Of a stretch of DNA of 64,000 nucleotides, positions 19,683 to 29,235 are shown one piece after another. The notes under the pieces are model-generated. The model ran no database searches, was not told the DNA's origin, and saw only the letters and a program-made list of their open reading frames with translations. Location of the stretch: positions 1,708,123 through 1,772,122 of the forward strand of contig NZ_VDET01000002.1 in assembly GCF_006381105.1 (NCBI RefSeq), given 5' to 3'. The position numbers were made by a program, and so were the translations under genes. Source of the DNA: Flavicella sediminum. Its GTDB lineage: Bacteria; Bacteroidota; Bacteroidia; Flavobacteriales; Flavobacteriaceae. Every line of letters begins with the position of its first letter. Positions within the stretch are counted from its first letter, which is position 1.

Positions 19683-19732
19683 TCGGTAAAAATAACAGAA
19701 TAATTTTCAATAGCTAAAAAAAATCAAAGCCC

Positions 19733-19740
19733 TATATTTG
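19733..19740 (+). promoter_or_regulatory. Candidate -7 box for tsaB
   Basis: TATATTTG is a perfect TAnnTTTG match, 26 bases before the GTG start. TTTTCAA about 23 bases further upstream is a weak -33 candidate. Confidence 0.5.
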
Positions 19741-19766
19741 CCAACAGTAATTTAAAAGAGAAACAG

Positions 19767-20444
19767 GTGTCTTATATATTAAATTTAGAAACTTCTACCA
19801 AAAATTGTTCGGTAAGTATCAGCGAATCAGGTAAGGTTTTGGCAATAAAAGAATTGAATAATTCAGGTTATTCTCATGCTGAAAAATTACATGTGTTTAT
19901 TGAAGAAGTTTTGAAAACCGCACAATTAACTTATGCCGATTTAGCAGGGGTTGCAGTTGGAAAAGGACCAGGTTCCTATACAGGTTTAAGAATTGGAGTT
20001 TCCGCGGCTAAGGGTCTTTGTTTCGCTTTAGATATTCCGATGTTCGCTATTGAGAGCCTGACCATTTTGGCACATACAACTTCTATTGAAGAAGGACTAA
20101 TAGTACCGATGTTGGATGCACGAAGATTGGAAGTGTATAGCGCTGTTTTTGACAAAGATTATCAACAAATAAGAAATACGGAAGCACAAATTATTGATGA
20201 AACGTCTTTTTCTGAATATTTGGAACAAGGTAAAGTCTATTTTGTTGGAGATGGAGCAGAAAAGTGCAAGGCTATTATTACGCATGAAAATGCAGTTTTT
20301 ATAGATGATAAGTTTCCTTCTGCAAAAGAAATGGCAGCTTTAAGTGAAATGAAATTTAAGGCAGATGATAAAGAAGATGTTGCCTATTTTGAGCCTTTTT
20401 ATTTAAAGGATTTTGTAGGAACAAAGCCTAAAAAAAGAGCTTAA
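19767..20444 (+). CDS. tsaB: tRNA threonylcarbamoyladenosine biosynthesis protein TsaB
   Basis: This 225-residue protein of the YeaZ/TsaB family assists TsaD in making the t6A modification of ANN-decoding tRNAs. The start is GTG, preceded by GAAACAGG. Family segments are seen: ILNLETSTKNCSVSI at the N-terminus and GVAVGKGPGSYTGLRIGVSAAKGL in the middle, plus PMLDARRLEVYSAVF. The length is normal. It converges on the mscS gene, with a 45-base gap and no clear terminator. Confidence 0.94.
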   Translation: MSYILNLETSTKNCSVSISESGKVLAIKELNNSGYSHAEKLHVFIEEVLKTAQLTYADLAGVAVGKGPGSYTGLRIGVSAAKGLCFALDIPMFAIESLTILAHTTSIEEGLIVPMLDARRLEVYSAVFDKDYQQIRNTEAQIIDETSFSEYLEQGKVYFVGDGAEKCKAIITHENAVFIDDKFPSAKEMAALSEMKFKADDKEDVAYFEPFYLKDFVGTKPKKRA

Positions 20445-20489
20445 GTATTCTACTTAAACTCTTTTGAAAAATATTTTTTTTGGTGAAAT

Positions 20490-21314
20490 TTATTTCATAT
20501 GTACATCTCTTTGTGGGAAAGGGATGACAATATTTGCTTTGTCTAAAGCCAATTTACATGCTTCTAAGGATTCAAAATAAACATCCCAATAATTTTCTGG
20601 AGAAGCCCAGGGTCTTACCGCTAAATTAACGGAACTATCTGCCAATTCAGAAACGGTTACCGCTGCAGCTGGTGTTTTTAATACTTTCGGATTTTCGTTT
20701 AAAGTTTTTTCTAAAATTTCTTTGGCCAGTTTGATGTCAGAATCGTAGCTAATACCAATAGTTAAATCTACTCTTAATTGTCCTTCTTCCGTATAATTTT
20801 TGATGGTTCCGTTGGAAAGAATTCCGTTTGGAATGATGGCTAGCTTATTGGCAGGTGTCACTAATTTAGTAACAAAAATTTGAATTTCTTTTACATTTCC
20901 TAGTTCTCCTTGAGCTTCAATTAAATCTCCTACTTTAAAGGGTTTAAAGATCATGATCAAAGCACCACCTGCAAAGTTAGATAAGGTTCCTTGTAATGCC
21001 AAACCAACCGCAAGACCTGCAGCACCAATGATAGCCACAAATGAGGTGTTGGCAATTCCTAATTGACCAAGAACGGTAATAATTAATAAGGCTTTTAGCA
21101 CCCAATTTAAAAGGTCTGAAAAGAAAACTTGAAGACTAACTTCGAGCTTGCTTTTGGACATAATATTTTTTACTACTGTGATTAATTTTTTTATGATCCA
21201 AAGTCCAATTAATAAAATTAAAATACCTTGAATAAGGCTTAAGCCATATTCCATGCTTAATTCTTTTATTTTGTCGTAGGTGCTGTTGCTAAATAGTTTG
21301 TTGAAATCTTCCAT
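20490..21314 (-). CDS. Small-conductance mechanosensitive channel, MscS family
   Basis: This 274-residue protein has about three helices, the pore-lining TM3 motif GAAGLAVGLALQGTLSNFAGG, then the beta domain with PFKVGDLIEAQGELGNV and ITKLV-like strands. It would open on membrane tension to release osmolytes under hypo-osmotic shock. It is the last gene of a three-gene operon reading leftwards (DUF255, DUF1304, mscS), starting 3 bases after the DUF1304 stop. Confidence 0.93.
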   Translation of the reverse strand: MEDFNKLFSNSTYDKIKELSMEYGLSLIQGILILLIGLWIIKKLITVVKNIMSKSKLEVSLQVFFSDLLNWVLKALLIITVLGQLGIANTSFVAIIGAAGLAVGLALQGTLSNFAGGALIMIFKPFKVGDLIEAQGELGNVKEIQIFVTKLVTPANKLAIIPNGILSNGTIKNYTEEGQLRVDLTIGISYDSDIKLAKEILEKTLNENPKVLKTPAAAVTVSELADSSVNLAVRPWASPENYWDVYFESLEACKLALDKANIVIPFPQRDVHMK

Positions 21315-21317
21315 GTG

Positions 21318-21680
21318 TTAATTTAATAATTGAGTTAATAATAAGGCGATAATTGCGGGGCCACTTTGAATGAATAATACTTTGCTGCTTTTTAAACTGA
21401 TGCTGCCATAAATACCAGCAATAATCACACAGCCTAAAAAGAAATAGCTTAGCTGTATGTTGTTATTTATTTCTAGCATAGACCAAAGTAAGCCTGCTAC
21501 TAAAAAGCCATTGTATAAGCCCTGATTGGCGGCCAGTACTTTTGTTTTTTCTGCAAATTCTTTTTTAAAACCAAAAGCTTTTAAGGCAATGGGTTTGGTC
21601 CATAAAACCATTTCTAAAAGCATAAAATAGAAGTGAATCAAAGCAACAATTCCGATACTAATTAAGAGCCAAGTTTTCAT
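21318..21680 (-). CDS. DUF1304 integral membrane protein
   Basis: This 120-residue protein has four hydrophobic helices and the DUF1304 signature ([29 protein letters not shown]). Function is unknown. Its ATG overlaps the TGA of the upstream DUF255 gene (ATGA, 21677-21680), so translation is probably coupled. Confidence 0.85.
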   Translation of the reverse strand: MKTWLLISIGIVALIHFYFMLLEMVLWTKPIALKAFGFKKEFAEKTKVLAANQGLYNGFLVAGLLWSMLEINNNIQLSYFFLGCVIIAGIYGSISLKSSKVLFIQSGPAIIALLLTQLLN

Positions 21681-23797
21681 TTGATGTCAATTTTTAATTG
21701 TGTTAACGCTTTTTTGCTAGAAGCTACAGGAAGTTTACAGGCTCCATCTATGCAGATATAAATTAAAGTTTCGTTTTCTTGGTAGCGATATTGTAAAAGT
21801 GGTTCGTCACTTTTGTTCAGACTTCCTGCAATTAATTTATTAGGAATGTATTGCTGGTTGAGCTCTTTTATTTTTTCTTTTGCATTTTTTCCTACGACAG
21901 CAATTTCATAAAAATCAGTACAAAAATCAGCATACAATTGTAACCAGTTAGCATAACCAGAGCCATAAGCCTCCATGTCTTTTTTAATGTTATTTAACAT
22001 TTGTTTGGAAGTAGCTGTGTAGATTTTGTTTTCAAAATAATGTCCTAATTTAAAAAGGCTTTTGGCTAAGACGGAATTGGAAGCAGGAATAACATTGTCG
22101 TTAATTTCCATTTTACGGGTAATTAAATTTTGATCTTCATCGGAAGTGAAATAGAACATTTGCAATTCCTTGTCATAAAAATGTGTATAGCAATAATCGG
22201 TAAGTTCTTGTGAAATAGTCAACCAATTTTGATCTAAAGTAATTTCATACAAAGAAATGTAGGCTTCTATGACTAGGGCATAATCTTCTAAATAACCATT
22301 AATAGTACTTCTTCCATTTTTATAATTATGATTCAAGCCACCATCATTTCTACGCTGTTTTTCTTTTAGGAAATTTGCGTTTTTGAGCGCTATTTTTAAA
22401 AAATTATCGTCGTTAAAAACACGATAAGCATCTATATAGCCTTTTAACATTAAGGCATTCCATGAGCTTAAAGTTTTATCATCTAAGCGAGGACGGTTCT
22501 TTTTAGCTCTTTCTTTTAAAAGAGTGTGTTGCCAAGTTGTAACTTTAGATCTTAAAAGTTGAATGTCAATATTATTTTCTTTGGAAAATTTGTTATCATT
22601 TTGGGTACGTATGAAATTGTACTTGTTGTGTTCCCAAAGTCCAAAATCATTTACGTTGTAATATTTAGAAAATAAATCGAAGTCTTTTTTAAGAATTTCT
22701 TTCAGTTCTTTTTCTGTCCAGACATAAAAGGCTCCTTCTTCTAATTCCCCATCTTCATTTAAACTGTCGGCATCTAATGAAGAATAAAAACCGCCTTCTG
22801 GGTTGGTCATTTCACGCTCAATAAATTCAAGTGTTCTGTAAACTGTTTCTTTGTACAAGTCATTTTTAGAAATTAAATACGCATCGGAATACAAACTGAC
22901 TAGTTGCGCATTGTCGTACAGCATTTTTTCAAAATGTGGGATATGCCATTTTTTATCGGTTGAATATCTTGCAAAGCCACCCCCAACTTGATCAAATATA
23001 CCACCAAAAGCCATTTTTTCTAATGTGGTGTGTACATATGCTTTTAAGTTTTTGTCTTGCGTTTGTTCAGCATATCTAAGTAGGAAATGATAGTTGTTTG
23101 GCATAGGAAATTTTGGAGCACTGTTCATTCCCCCTAAATCCTTGTCAAAGTAAGAACTCCAATTTTTTACAGTAGTTTCTAGTTCTGATTTTGTGAATTT
23201 AGCTTCGTCAGAATTGTAACTCACAAGTTCTGCTTGTTGAATCCCTTCCGTTAGGTTTTCAGCATAAGAAATAACTTTGGCAGGATCCTTTTTATACAAG
23301 GTTGCTATCTGTGTTAAAGTACTTGTCCATTCTTCTTTTGGGAAATAAGTGCCTCCCCAAAAAGGTCTTCCATCAGGTAGGGTAACACAGTTTAAAGGCC
23401 ACCCACCACTTTTTGTCATTAGCTGAACGGCGGTCATATAAATTTGATCTATATCGGGTCTTTCTTCTCTATCAATTTTAATATTGATAAAATTATCGTT
23501 CATTATTTTGGCCACAGAATCATTTTCAAAGCTTTCGTGTTCCATGACATGACACCAATGGCAGGCTGCATATCCTACAGAAATTAGCATTAATTTATTC
23601 TCTTTTTTAGCCAAAGCTAAAGTTTCATCATTCCACGCATACCAGTTTACAGGGTTGTGTGCATGTTGTAACAAATACGGACTTGTTTCATGAATAAGAT
23701 TGTTGGTGTATTTGTGTTGCACTTTGTCTTTTTTTTGTTGACTTTGACAGCTTATGAGAAAAGTAACTACCGTGATGACATGGAGAATTCTGTACAT
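21677..23797 (-). CDS. Thioredoxin-domain DUF255 protein (YyaL/SPATA20-like)
   Basis: This 706-residue protein has an N-terminal lipobox (TFLISC, C17), a thioredoxin-like DUF255 domain at about 30-200 with [20 protein letters not shown] and the CHWCH motif at residues 79-83, and a C-terminal alpha/alpha-barrel like N-acyl-glucosamine epimerases or cellulases (about 210-700). The family is widespread and its biochemical role is not settled. The lipoprotein signal suggests this copy is membrane-anchored outside the cytoplasm, unlike many homologues. It is the first gene of the leftward operon. Confidence 0.88.
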   Translation of the reverse strand: MYRILHVITVVTFLISCQSQQKKDKVQHKYTNNLIHETSPYLLQHAHNPVNWYAWNDETLALAKKENKLMLISVGYAACHWCHVMEHESFENDSVAKIMNDNFINIKIDREERPDIDQIYMTAVQLMTKSGGWPLNCVTLPDGRPFWGGTYFPKEEWTSTLTQIATLYKKDPAKVISYAENLTEGIQQAELVSYNSDEAKFTKSELETTVKNWSSYFDKDLGGMNSAPKFPMPNNYHFLLRYAEQTQDKNLKAYVHTTLEKMAFGGIFDQVGGGFARYSTDKKWHIPHFEKMLYDNAQLVSLYSDAYLISKNDLYKETVYRTLEFIEREMTNPEGGFYSSLDADSLNEDGELEEGAFYVWTEKELKEILKKDFDLFSKYYNVNDFGLWEHNKYNFIRTQNDNKFSKENNIDIQLLRSKVTTWQHTLLKERAKKNRPRLDDKTLSSWNALMLKGYIDAYRVFNDDNFLKIALKNANFLKEKQRRNDGGLNHNYKNGRSTINGYLEDYALVIEAYISLYEITLDQNWLTISQELTDYCYTHFYDKELQMFYFTSDEDQNLITRKMEINDNVIPASNSVLAKSLFKLGHYFENKIYTATSKQMLNNIKKDMEAYGSGYANWLQLYADFCTDFYEIAVVGKNAKEKIKELNQQYIPNKLIAGSLNKSDEPLLQYRYQENETLIYICIDGACKLPVASSKKALTQLKIDIK

Positions 23798-23851
23798 TAT
23801 GTAATTTTCGTTCTTTCAAAGATAATAAAATCGAACTAGTATTTTTGGAAT

Positions 23852-23887
23852 AAAAAAACCTCACTTTTTAGCAAAGTGAGGTTTTTA
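23852..23887 (-). terminator. Terminator after the T9SS protein at 23908
   Basis: AAAAACCTCACTTT and AAAGTGAGGTTTTT form a 14-bp stem with a 5-base loop. T-rich flanks on both strands make it potentially bidirectional; on the minus strand it ends the gene at 23908. Confidence 0.88.
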
Positions 23888-23907
23888 ATTTTCGAAAATT
23901 GAAAAGT

Positions 23908-24897
23908 TTATTTTTTTACGATTTTTTCTGTAAAAGATCCTTCGTTGGTTTCTACTTTTACCAAGTACACTCCTGAAGCGATGCTTGAAATATTACAATT
24001 TGTTGTATGTATTGTTTTAATTAACTCACCCGTAATACTATATAATTTGGCGTTTTTTAGAATGCTATTGCTAGGTAATGAAATGCTGAATTCTTGGCTC
24101 GCAGGATTTGGAAATATTTGGATGCCATTGTTGGCTTTTTGAGAATTGATACCTAAGGCATCTGTAACCGTAAATGAGTCTGCTATAGGATTATATATGT
24201 CGGTGCCATGCGTTTCCCAATTAGAACGATCCATTAGCGCCATTAATAAATCGGCTTTAGTACCTACATGAAGAGAAGCAGCTTTATAGCTTGCATTGTC
24301 TAATTCATTGTTAAATCCTGTAGGAGGATACAGACCAATAGCATTTTGTCCTTCTGTTAATGATGAGGGAAGTATTGTAGCTCCTGTATCGGATGTTGTT
24401 TGCCAGGCGTTTGTAGGACTGGAACCTGAATTTGCGTTGATTCCTGTAATGAAATTTCCAACAGCTGGATTACCTTGTGGACCTTGGTGTATAAATAAAT
24501 TGTCACCTGAGGCAGCTAACATACTTGCATTTGCTGGATTTACACCAACGCTGGAAATCGTCCCTTTAGTGGTACCGCTAGAAAATGTGATTACAAGGCC
24601 TCCATTCGTGGCTATGTGCACATGTTCTCCTGCCGCGATATTATCAGTAGCGGTAAATAATAGTTCAGATTCAGCAGTGGCTAGGGTTGTGCCATTCCAC
24701 GATTCATCTGTAATATAAAAGGTGGTTCCATTTAAAACAGGAGCTAAGAAAACAAATGAAAAGGTGTCGGGAGTATCCATATTAATAGAAGTAAAGGCAA
24801 TGTCCCCTATTCCTAAGGTTGTTTGTGCATTTACTTTAGCTGTTCCTAACAGTATTGTTAAGAGGAATAAAAAAGTTAAGGTGTAGTTTTTTTTCAT
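23908..24897 (-). CDS. Secreted protein with T9SS type A sorting domain
   Basis: This 329-residue protein has a signal peptide (MKKNYTLTFLFLLTILLGTAKVNAQ) and a beta-rich body of about 230 residues (GIGDIAFTSINMDTPDTFSF, ITDESWNGTTLATAE), which I do not recognise with confidence. It resembles lamin-tail-like extracellular modules. The C-terminal about 75 residues are a T9SS type A sorting signal (NNGIQIFPNPASQEFSI, ending SFTEKIVKK). It should be exported by the type IX system and cleaved at the cell surface or released. It stands alone. Confidence 0.85.
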   Translation of the reverse strand: MKKNYTLTFLFLLTILLGTAKVNAQTTLGIGDIAFTSINMDTPDTFSFVFLAPVLNGTTFYITDESWNGTTLATAESELLFTATDNIAAGEHVHIATNGGLVITFSSGTTKGTISSVGVNPANASMLAASGDNLFIHQGPQGNPAVGNFITGINANSGSSPTNAWQTTSDTGATILPSSLTEGQNAIGLYPPTGFNNELDNASYKAASLHVGTKADLLMALMDRSNWETHGTDIYNPIADSFTVTDALGINSQKANNGIQIFPNPASQEFSISLPSNSILKNAKLYSITGELIKTIHTTNCNISSIASGVYLVKVETNEGSFTEKIVKK

Positions 24898-24997
24898 AGT
24901 TTTTGAATTTATAGTTTTTGGGAAAATACTTAATTTTTCATATTTCCCTAATACAAAAGTTATATTGGAGGTTTTGTTTAAGATTTATTAGAACTCG

Positions 24998-25642
24998 TTA
25001 GGATCTGCTCGGGTATAATCCCTCAAGACAAATAATATAATTGATACCTAAAGTAGGTTGAATATTCTGTGTTTGTGGAATGTTTACCGTGAAATTTGCG
25101 GGTGTTCCTTCCCCTGTATTTCCAACGGCTACACTTCCTTGAACAGTTGCCGTTCCTTCAGCAAGGTTCCCGTCACTTGTTCCGGTATTGTAAATTCTAT
25201 TGGTTCCAGAAATTGTTGGAATCGCTAATTTTGCACCTGTTGGGTCTTCCGTATTGGCATCGTCGGCAACTACCGGTGTGGTTGAAACTCCTGAAATTTG
25301 GTTAAATTCTGCGGAATGTGTATGTGGAGGTAAGTTTGCTTCTGTAAGCTGTACGCTACCATTGACTGTTTGTTGAGGAATAAGTTCTGCACCATATTTT
25401 TGGCCTATTTGCCAATTTATTGCAGATCCAGGATGTTGTCCTGTAGATACAGGAACGATTCCTCGTAAATCAGGTAATTTAAAGCTTGCACTACCATCTC
25501 CTCCGTAAAAAGTGCCTATTAAGGAAAAAAGTGCTTGGTTTGATGCGATAGGTAGTGTTTGTCCGTTGCAAAAAGCCCAGTTTCTTGGGGGGTAATTTCC
25601 TGCGAACATTCTAATTTCTGCTAAGTAACATGCGTCATCCAT
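24998..25642 (-). CDS. Phage tail collar-domain protein (Mdp-like)
   Basis: This 214-residue protein begins with a tail collar domain (CYLAEIRMFAGNYPPRNWAF, CNGQTLPIASNQALFSLIGT, FKLPDLRGIVPV). A low-complexity beta-rich body follows, and it ends with IQPTLGINYIICLEGLYPSR, a typical tail-fibre-like end. No signal peptide, phage structural gene or integrase is nearby. Such genes are common as free-standing chromosomal genes, often annotated as microcystin-dependent protein homologues, with unclear function. Confidence 0.85.
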   Translation of the reverse strand: MDDACYLAEIRMFAGNYPPRNWAFCNGQTLPIASNQALFSLIGTFYGGDGSASFKLPDLRGIVPVSTGQHPGSAINWQIGQKYGAELIPQQTVNGSVQLTEANLPPHTHSAEFNQISGVSTTPVVADDANTEDPTGAKLAIPTISGTNRIYNTGTSDGNLAEGTATVQGSVAVGNTGEGTPANFTVNIPQTQNIQPTLGINYIICLEGLYPSRS

Positions 25643-25780
25643 AGTTTTTTTGTTTTAAATGTATATAATATTAGGTGAAATTTACACTTTAAAAAAACTG
25701 TTTTCAATCCCGTATATTGGGGTAAAAACAAATTCACTATTTTTAGGTAAGTATAAATACCTGGTCGTTTGAGAATACAA

Positions 25781-25805
25781 TATCCTACTTATTATTAGTA
25801 GGATA
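25781..25805. repeat. Stem-loop in the 25.6-25.9 kb intergenic region
   Basis: TATCCTACT and AGTAGGATA form a perfect 9-bp stem over a 7-base loop. It is followed by As, not Ts, on the plus strand, so it is not a plus-strand terminator. Apart from this and the terminator at 25891-25920, I see nothing in the 302-base gap between the tail-collar gene and the aminotransferase gene. Confidence 0.5.
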
Positions 25806-25890
25806 AAAAAATATGAGTCAACAGATTTTAAGGAAAGGTAGGTGGCACTTTTTTTTGAGTAAAAGGTTTGAATTGTAGCAATTGGGACAA

Positions 25891-25920
25891 AAAAAACTCG
25901 TATCTGTTAGGATACGAGTT
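25891..25920 (-). terminator. Terminator of the aspartate aminotransferase gene
   Basis: AACTCGTATC and GATACGAGTT form a perfect 10-bp stem with a 6-base loop; on the minus strand it runs into a U tract. It begins 24 bases past the stop codon. Confidence 0.9.
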
Positions 25921-25944
25921 TAGTTCGTGATAAGTATTTAACTA

Positions 25945-27129
25945 TTAAGCAAGTACTTTTCTAATTCTTTCAATAGCTTCTCTAAGTTGTTCTTCAGAAG
26001 CCGCATAGGACATACGGATACAGTCAGGAGCTCCAAAAGCTTCTCCAGTTACCGTTGCAACATTTGCATGTTCTAATAATAACATAGAAAAATCAGAAGC
26101 ATTTTCAATTTTCTGACCTTTGATTGTTTTTCCAAAGAATGCAGAAATATCTGGGAATACATAAAACGCACCTTCTGGTATGTTCAATTTGAATCCTTTT
26201 ATTTTTCCTAATAAGTCTAAAACAATGTCTCTTCTTTTATGGAATTCTTCAACCATATAACCAATTTTAGTTACAGGTGCTTCTAAAGCAGTAATAGTAG
26301 CACGTTGTGCAATACAGTTGGCACCAGAAGTAATTTGACCTTGCATTTTATTACAAGCTTTGGCAATCCATTCAGGAGCACCAATATATCCAATTCTCCA
26401 ACCCGTCATAGCAAATGCTTTTGCTACACCGTTTACAGTAATGGTTCTGTCGTACATACTTTCAATGGCAGCAAAACTAAAGTTTCCTGCACCGTAGTTT
26501 ATATGCTCATAAATCTCATCAGATAAGATGTAGATATTTGGGTATTTCTCTAAAACTTTGGCCAATGCTCTGTACTCTGCCTCTGTGTAAACAGTTCCAC
26601 TTGGGTTGTTTGGAGAGTTAAAGAAAATCATTTTTGTTTTTGGCGTAATTGCCGCTTCCAATTGCTCAGGTGTAATTTTAAAATCAGTATCAATAGAAGA
26701 TGGAATTTCTACATAAGTAGCTTCCGATAAAATTGAAATAGCTGAATAACTCACCCAGTAAGGAGCCGGTAATAAAACTTCATCTCCGGGGTTTAACAAT
26801 ACTTGCGCTACATTGGCAATTGATTGTTTAGCTCCTGTTGAAACAACAATTTGATTAGGGTTGTAAGAAAGATTGTTATCTCTTTTGAATTTTTTGCAAA
26901 TAGCCTCTCTTAAATCTAAATAACCATTTACAGGACTGTAAGAATTATAATTATCATTGATGGCTTGAATAGCTGCATCTTTGATGAATTCAGGTGTATT
27001 AAAGTCAGGTTCTCCTAAACTTAAACTAATAATGTCTTTTCCTTGTTCTTTCAATTCTCTTGCTTTAGCAGCCATTGCTAAAGTTGCAGAAGTTGGTAAG
27101 CTGTTAATTCTGTCTGATAATTGTTTCAT
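25945..27129 (-). CDS. PLP-dependent aspartate aminotransferase (class I/II)
   Basis: This 394-residue fold-type I aminotransferase interconverts aspartate and oxaloacetate with glutamate and 2-oxoglutarate. Seen: SLSLGEPDFNTPEFI, the NSPNNPSGTVY motif, ILSDEIYEH, and the PLP-binding lysine K237 in NGVAKAFAMTGWRIGY. It belongs to the subgroup of thermophile-type AspATs (AspC/AatA-like). It is single, with its own terminator. Confidence 0.93.
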   Translation of the reverse strand: MKQLSDRINSLPTSATLAMAAKARELKEQGKDIISLSLGEPDFNTPEFIKDAAIQAINDNYNSYSPVNGYLDLREAICKKFKRDNNLSYNPNQIVVSTGAKQSIANVAQVLLNPGDEVLLPAPYWVSYSAISILSEATYVEIPSSIDTDFKITPEQLEAAITPKTKMIFFNSPNNPSGTVYTEAEYRALAKVLEKYPNIYILSDEIYEHINYGAGNFSFAAIESMYDRTITVNGVAKAFAMTGWRIGYIGAPEWIAKACNKMQGQITSGANCIAQRATITALEAPVTKIGYMVEEFHKRRDIVLDLLGKIKGFKLNIPEGAFYVFPDISAFFGKTIKGQKIENASDFSMLLLEHANVATVTGEAFGAPDCIRMSYAASEEQLREAIERIRKVLA

Positions 27130-27182
27130 TTTTTTTTAATTGGATGTATTGCTTCACTTACGGTATAAATTAACAATACTAT

Positions 27183-28277
27183 TTAATGATATGCAGGATT
27201 GACTCCTAGTACTTTTAATTGGTTGAAATGTTCTAAAAAGGCCTTAGTCATGGTTTTGTATTCATAATAAGGCAGGTTAAATTCTTTTGCTGTTTCTTTT
27301 ACAATTTTAGCAATTTTTCCATAATGAATATGAGAAATATGCGGAAAAATATGATGCTCAACTTGATGGTTCAATCCTCCTGTAAAAAAGGAAACAAACC
27401 AATTGTTGGGTGCAAAATTAGAAGTTGTATACAGTTGGTGTATAGCCCAAGTATGTTTTAAATTCCCTTCTTTATCGGGCAATGGCATGTCGGTTTTAGG
27501 AACCACATGTGCCAATTGAAAAACAACACTTAATATAAGTCCGGCAGTATAATGCATGGCGAAAAAACCAATTAGAATTTTCCACCAAGACACGTTAAGA
27601 ACGGTCATAGGTAAAACAATCCAAAAAGCATAATACAAGATTTTAGTTAAAACTAAAATGACCCATTGTTTTGTTGGGTTTGGAAATTTACCATAGGATA
27701 ATTTTCTTTTCAAATAACGAGCTGTTTGCTTAAAATCTGTAGTAATAGCCCAATTGATAGTTAGTAATCCATAGATGAAAATAGAATAATAACGTTGTAA
27801 TTTATGTATTTTTAACCAGGTTGAATGTTTCGAAAAACGAATAATTCGTCCAGCATCAATATCTTCATCATGTCCTTTTATATTTGTAAAAGTATGGTGT
27901 AAAACATTGTGTTGCACCTTCCAATTGTATACGTTTCCAGCAAGTATATACATACTGCTTCCCATTAGTTTATTTACCCATTTTTTACTTGAAAAGGATT
28001 CGTGATTGCTATCGTGCATCACATTCATTCCTACACCAGCCATTCCTACACCGCTAATAATACATAAAAGTAGCATTGTCCATTGAGGTAGCGATGTACT
28101 AAATATGATCATAAAAAAGGGAATAAAGAAGATGGCAAACATAAGCAATGCTTTGCCGTATAATTTCCAGTTGCCTGTTCGGCGAATTTTATTTTCTTTA
28201 AAGTAGGAATTGACTCTTTTGTTCAAAGTTCTGAAAAACTTTGCTTTGTCAATTTTTGAAAATTTTATAGTTTGCAT
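27183..28277 (-). CDS. Membrane fatty acid desaturase (linoleoyl-CoA desaturase type)
   Basis: I start this at the ATG at 28277 (MQTIKFSKIDKAKFFRTLNK), giving 364 residues. The alternative TTG at 28301 lies inside the apparent -7 box. The three histidine boxes of di-iron acyl desaturases are present: HDSNHESF, HNVLHHTFTN and HQVEHHIFPHI, the last with the QxxHH form of front-end desaturases. About four to six helices surround them. No cytochrome b5 domain is fused. It probably adjusts membrane fluidity. It is divergent from rsmG. Confidence 0.9.
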   Translation of the reverse strand: MQTIKFSKIDKAKFFRTLNKRVNSYFKENKIRRTGNWKLYGKALLMFAIFFIPFFMIIFSTSLPQWTMLLLCIISGVGMAGVGMNVMHDSNHESFSSKKWVNKLMGSSMYILAGNVYNWKVQHNVLHHTFTNIKGHDEDIDAGRIIRFSKHSTWLKIHKLQRYYSIFIYGLLTINWAITTDFKQTARYLKRKLSYGKFPNPTKQWVILVLTKILYYAFWIVLPMTVLNVSWWKILIGFFAMHYTAGLILSVVFQLAHVVPKTDMPLPDKEGNLKHTWAIHQLYTTSNFAPNNWFVSFFTGGLNHQVEHHIFPHISHIHYGKIAKIVKETAKEFNLPYYEYKTMTKAFLEHFNQLKVLGVNPAYH

Positions 28278-28298
28278 ATATACTGCTTGATAAGTGTA

Positions 28299-28306
28299 CA
28301 AAAATA
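28299..28306 (-). promoter_or_regulatory. Candidate -7 box of the desaturase gene
   Basis: On the minus strand this reads TATTTTTG (TAnnTTTG consensus), 22 bases upstream of the ATG at 28277. It supports that start. Confidence 0.5.
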
Positions 28307-28371
28307 GCTAATTTTTAAATGCTAGGGATTGAAAACTTAAATATTTTACGACTTATTAAGCGCAAAGATGT

Positions 28372-28379
28372 TACTTTTG
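28372..28379 (+). promoter_or_regulatory. Candidate -7 box of rsmG
   Basis: TACTTTTG fits TAnnTTTG and lies 21 bases before the ATG at 28400. Transcription would start near 28386, which excludes the in-frame ATG at 28319. Confidence 0.5.
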
Positions 28380-28399
28380 CCAGATATTTATCAATCAAG

Positions 28400-29029
28400 A
28401 TGGAAATTTTAAAAAAATACTTCCCTGAGCTTACGGAATTGCAGATTTCTCAATTCGAAAAATTGGAGAATTTATATAAGGAGTGGAATGCAAAAATTAA
28501 TGTAATATCGCGTAAAGATATAGACGAGTTGTACTTACGACATGTTTTACATTCTTTAGGAATAGCAAAAGTTCAACAATTTATGCCAGGTGCAAAAGTA
28601 TTGGACGTGGGTACTGGAGGAGGTTTTCCAGGGGTGCCTTTGGCTATTTTGTTTCCTGAAACCAATTTTCATTTGGTAGATTCTATCGGGAAAAAAATAA
28701 AAGTCGTTCAGGGAGTAACAGAAGCTTTAGGCTTAAAAAACGTAAAAGCCTCTCATATGAGAGCAGAAGAAGTAAAAGGGGAGTTCGATTTTATTGTAAG
28801 TCGTGCCGTGACTACCATGCCCGATTTTGTAAAATGGGTTCGTAAAAAAGTGGCTAAAAAGCAACACCATACTTTACGAAATGGAATTTTATATTTAAAA
28901 GGAGGTGATTTAACAGAAGAGCTTTCAGTTTTTACAAGTACAACGCTATATGATCTTTCTGATTATTTTGAGGAAGACTTTTTTGAGACTAAAAAGGTAG
29001 TGCATTTACCTATTAAATTTAAGAAATAG
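28400..29029 (+). CDS. rsmG: 16S rRNA m7G527 methyltransferase RsmG (GidB)
   Basis: RsmG methylates N7 of G527 in 16S rRNA. I choose the ATG at 28400 (MEILKKYFPELTE), giving 209 residues, the normal family length; the frame is open to an ATG at 28319 but the extra 27 residues look non-coding and precede the promoter. Seen: NVISRKDIDELYLRHVLHSL, the SAM-binding VLDVGTGGGFPGVPLAI and FIVSRAVTTMPDFVKW. A terminator follows 40 bases after the stop. Confidence 0.95.
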   Translation: MEILKKYFPELTELQISQFEKLENLYKEWNAKINVISRKDIDELYLRHVLHSLGIAKVQQFMPGAKVLDVGTGGGFPGVPLAILFPETNFHLVDSIGKKIKVVQGVTEALGLKNVKASHMRAEEVKGEFDFIVSRAVTTMPDFVKWVRKKVAKKQHHTLRNGILYLKGGDLTEELSVFTSTTLYDLSDYFEEDFFETKKVVHLPIKFKK

Positions 29030-29067
29030 TTCGTTTTTAAAAACGACTATTTATTCAATAGAATACC

Positions 29068-29106
29068 AAAACCTAATAGATCTTTATGATTTGTTAGGTT
29101 TTTTTA
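29068..29106 (+). terminator. Terminator of rsmG
   Basis: AAACCTAA and TTAGGTTT pair over a 17-base loop and run into seven Ts. A second, imperfect hairpin (AATAGTTCGTTTTT with AAAACGACTATT, about 29025-29053) lies just before it. I see no gene between here and the cupin. Confidence 0.7.
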
Positions 29107-29235
29107 TGGCTGATTTTACTTTTTTATACGACCAATAGTTTGTTTTACAAACTGTGCCTCTTGAAGTGATTTGTAGACGGATTTTGTTGAAGTCTAACTT
29201 CCGTTCGGTAGAACTCAGGACTTATTTTTGTCACG

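Noticed and set aside
24998-25642. Prophage or tailocin
   Set aside because: Only one collar-domain gene is present; no capsid, sheath, baseplate, lysis or integrase genes lie within the window.
28319-28399. N-terminal extension of RsmG
   Set aside because: The extension would start before the apparent -7 box at 28372 and exceeds the family length.
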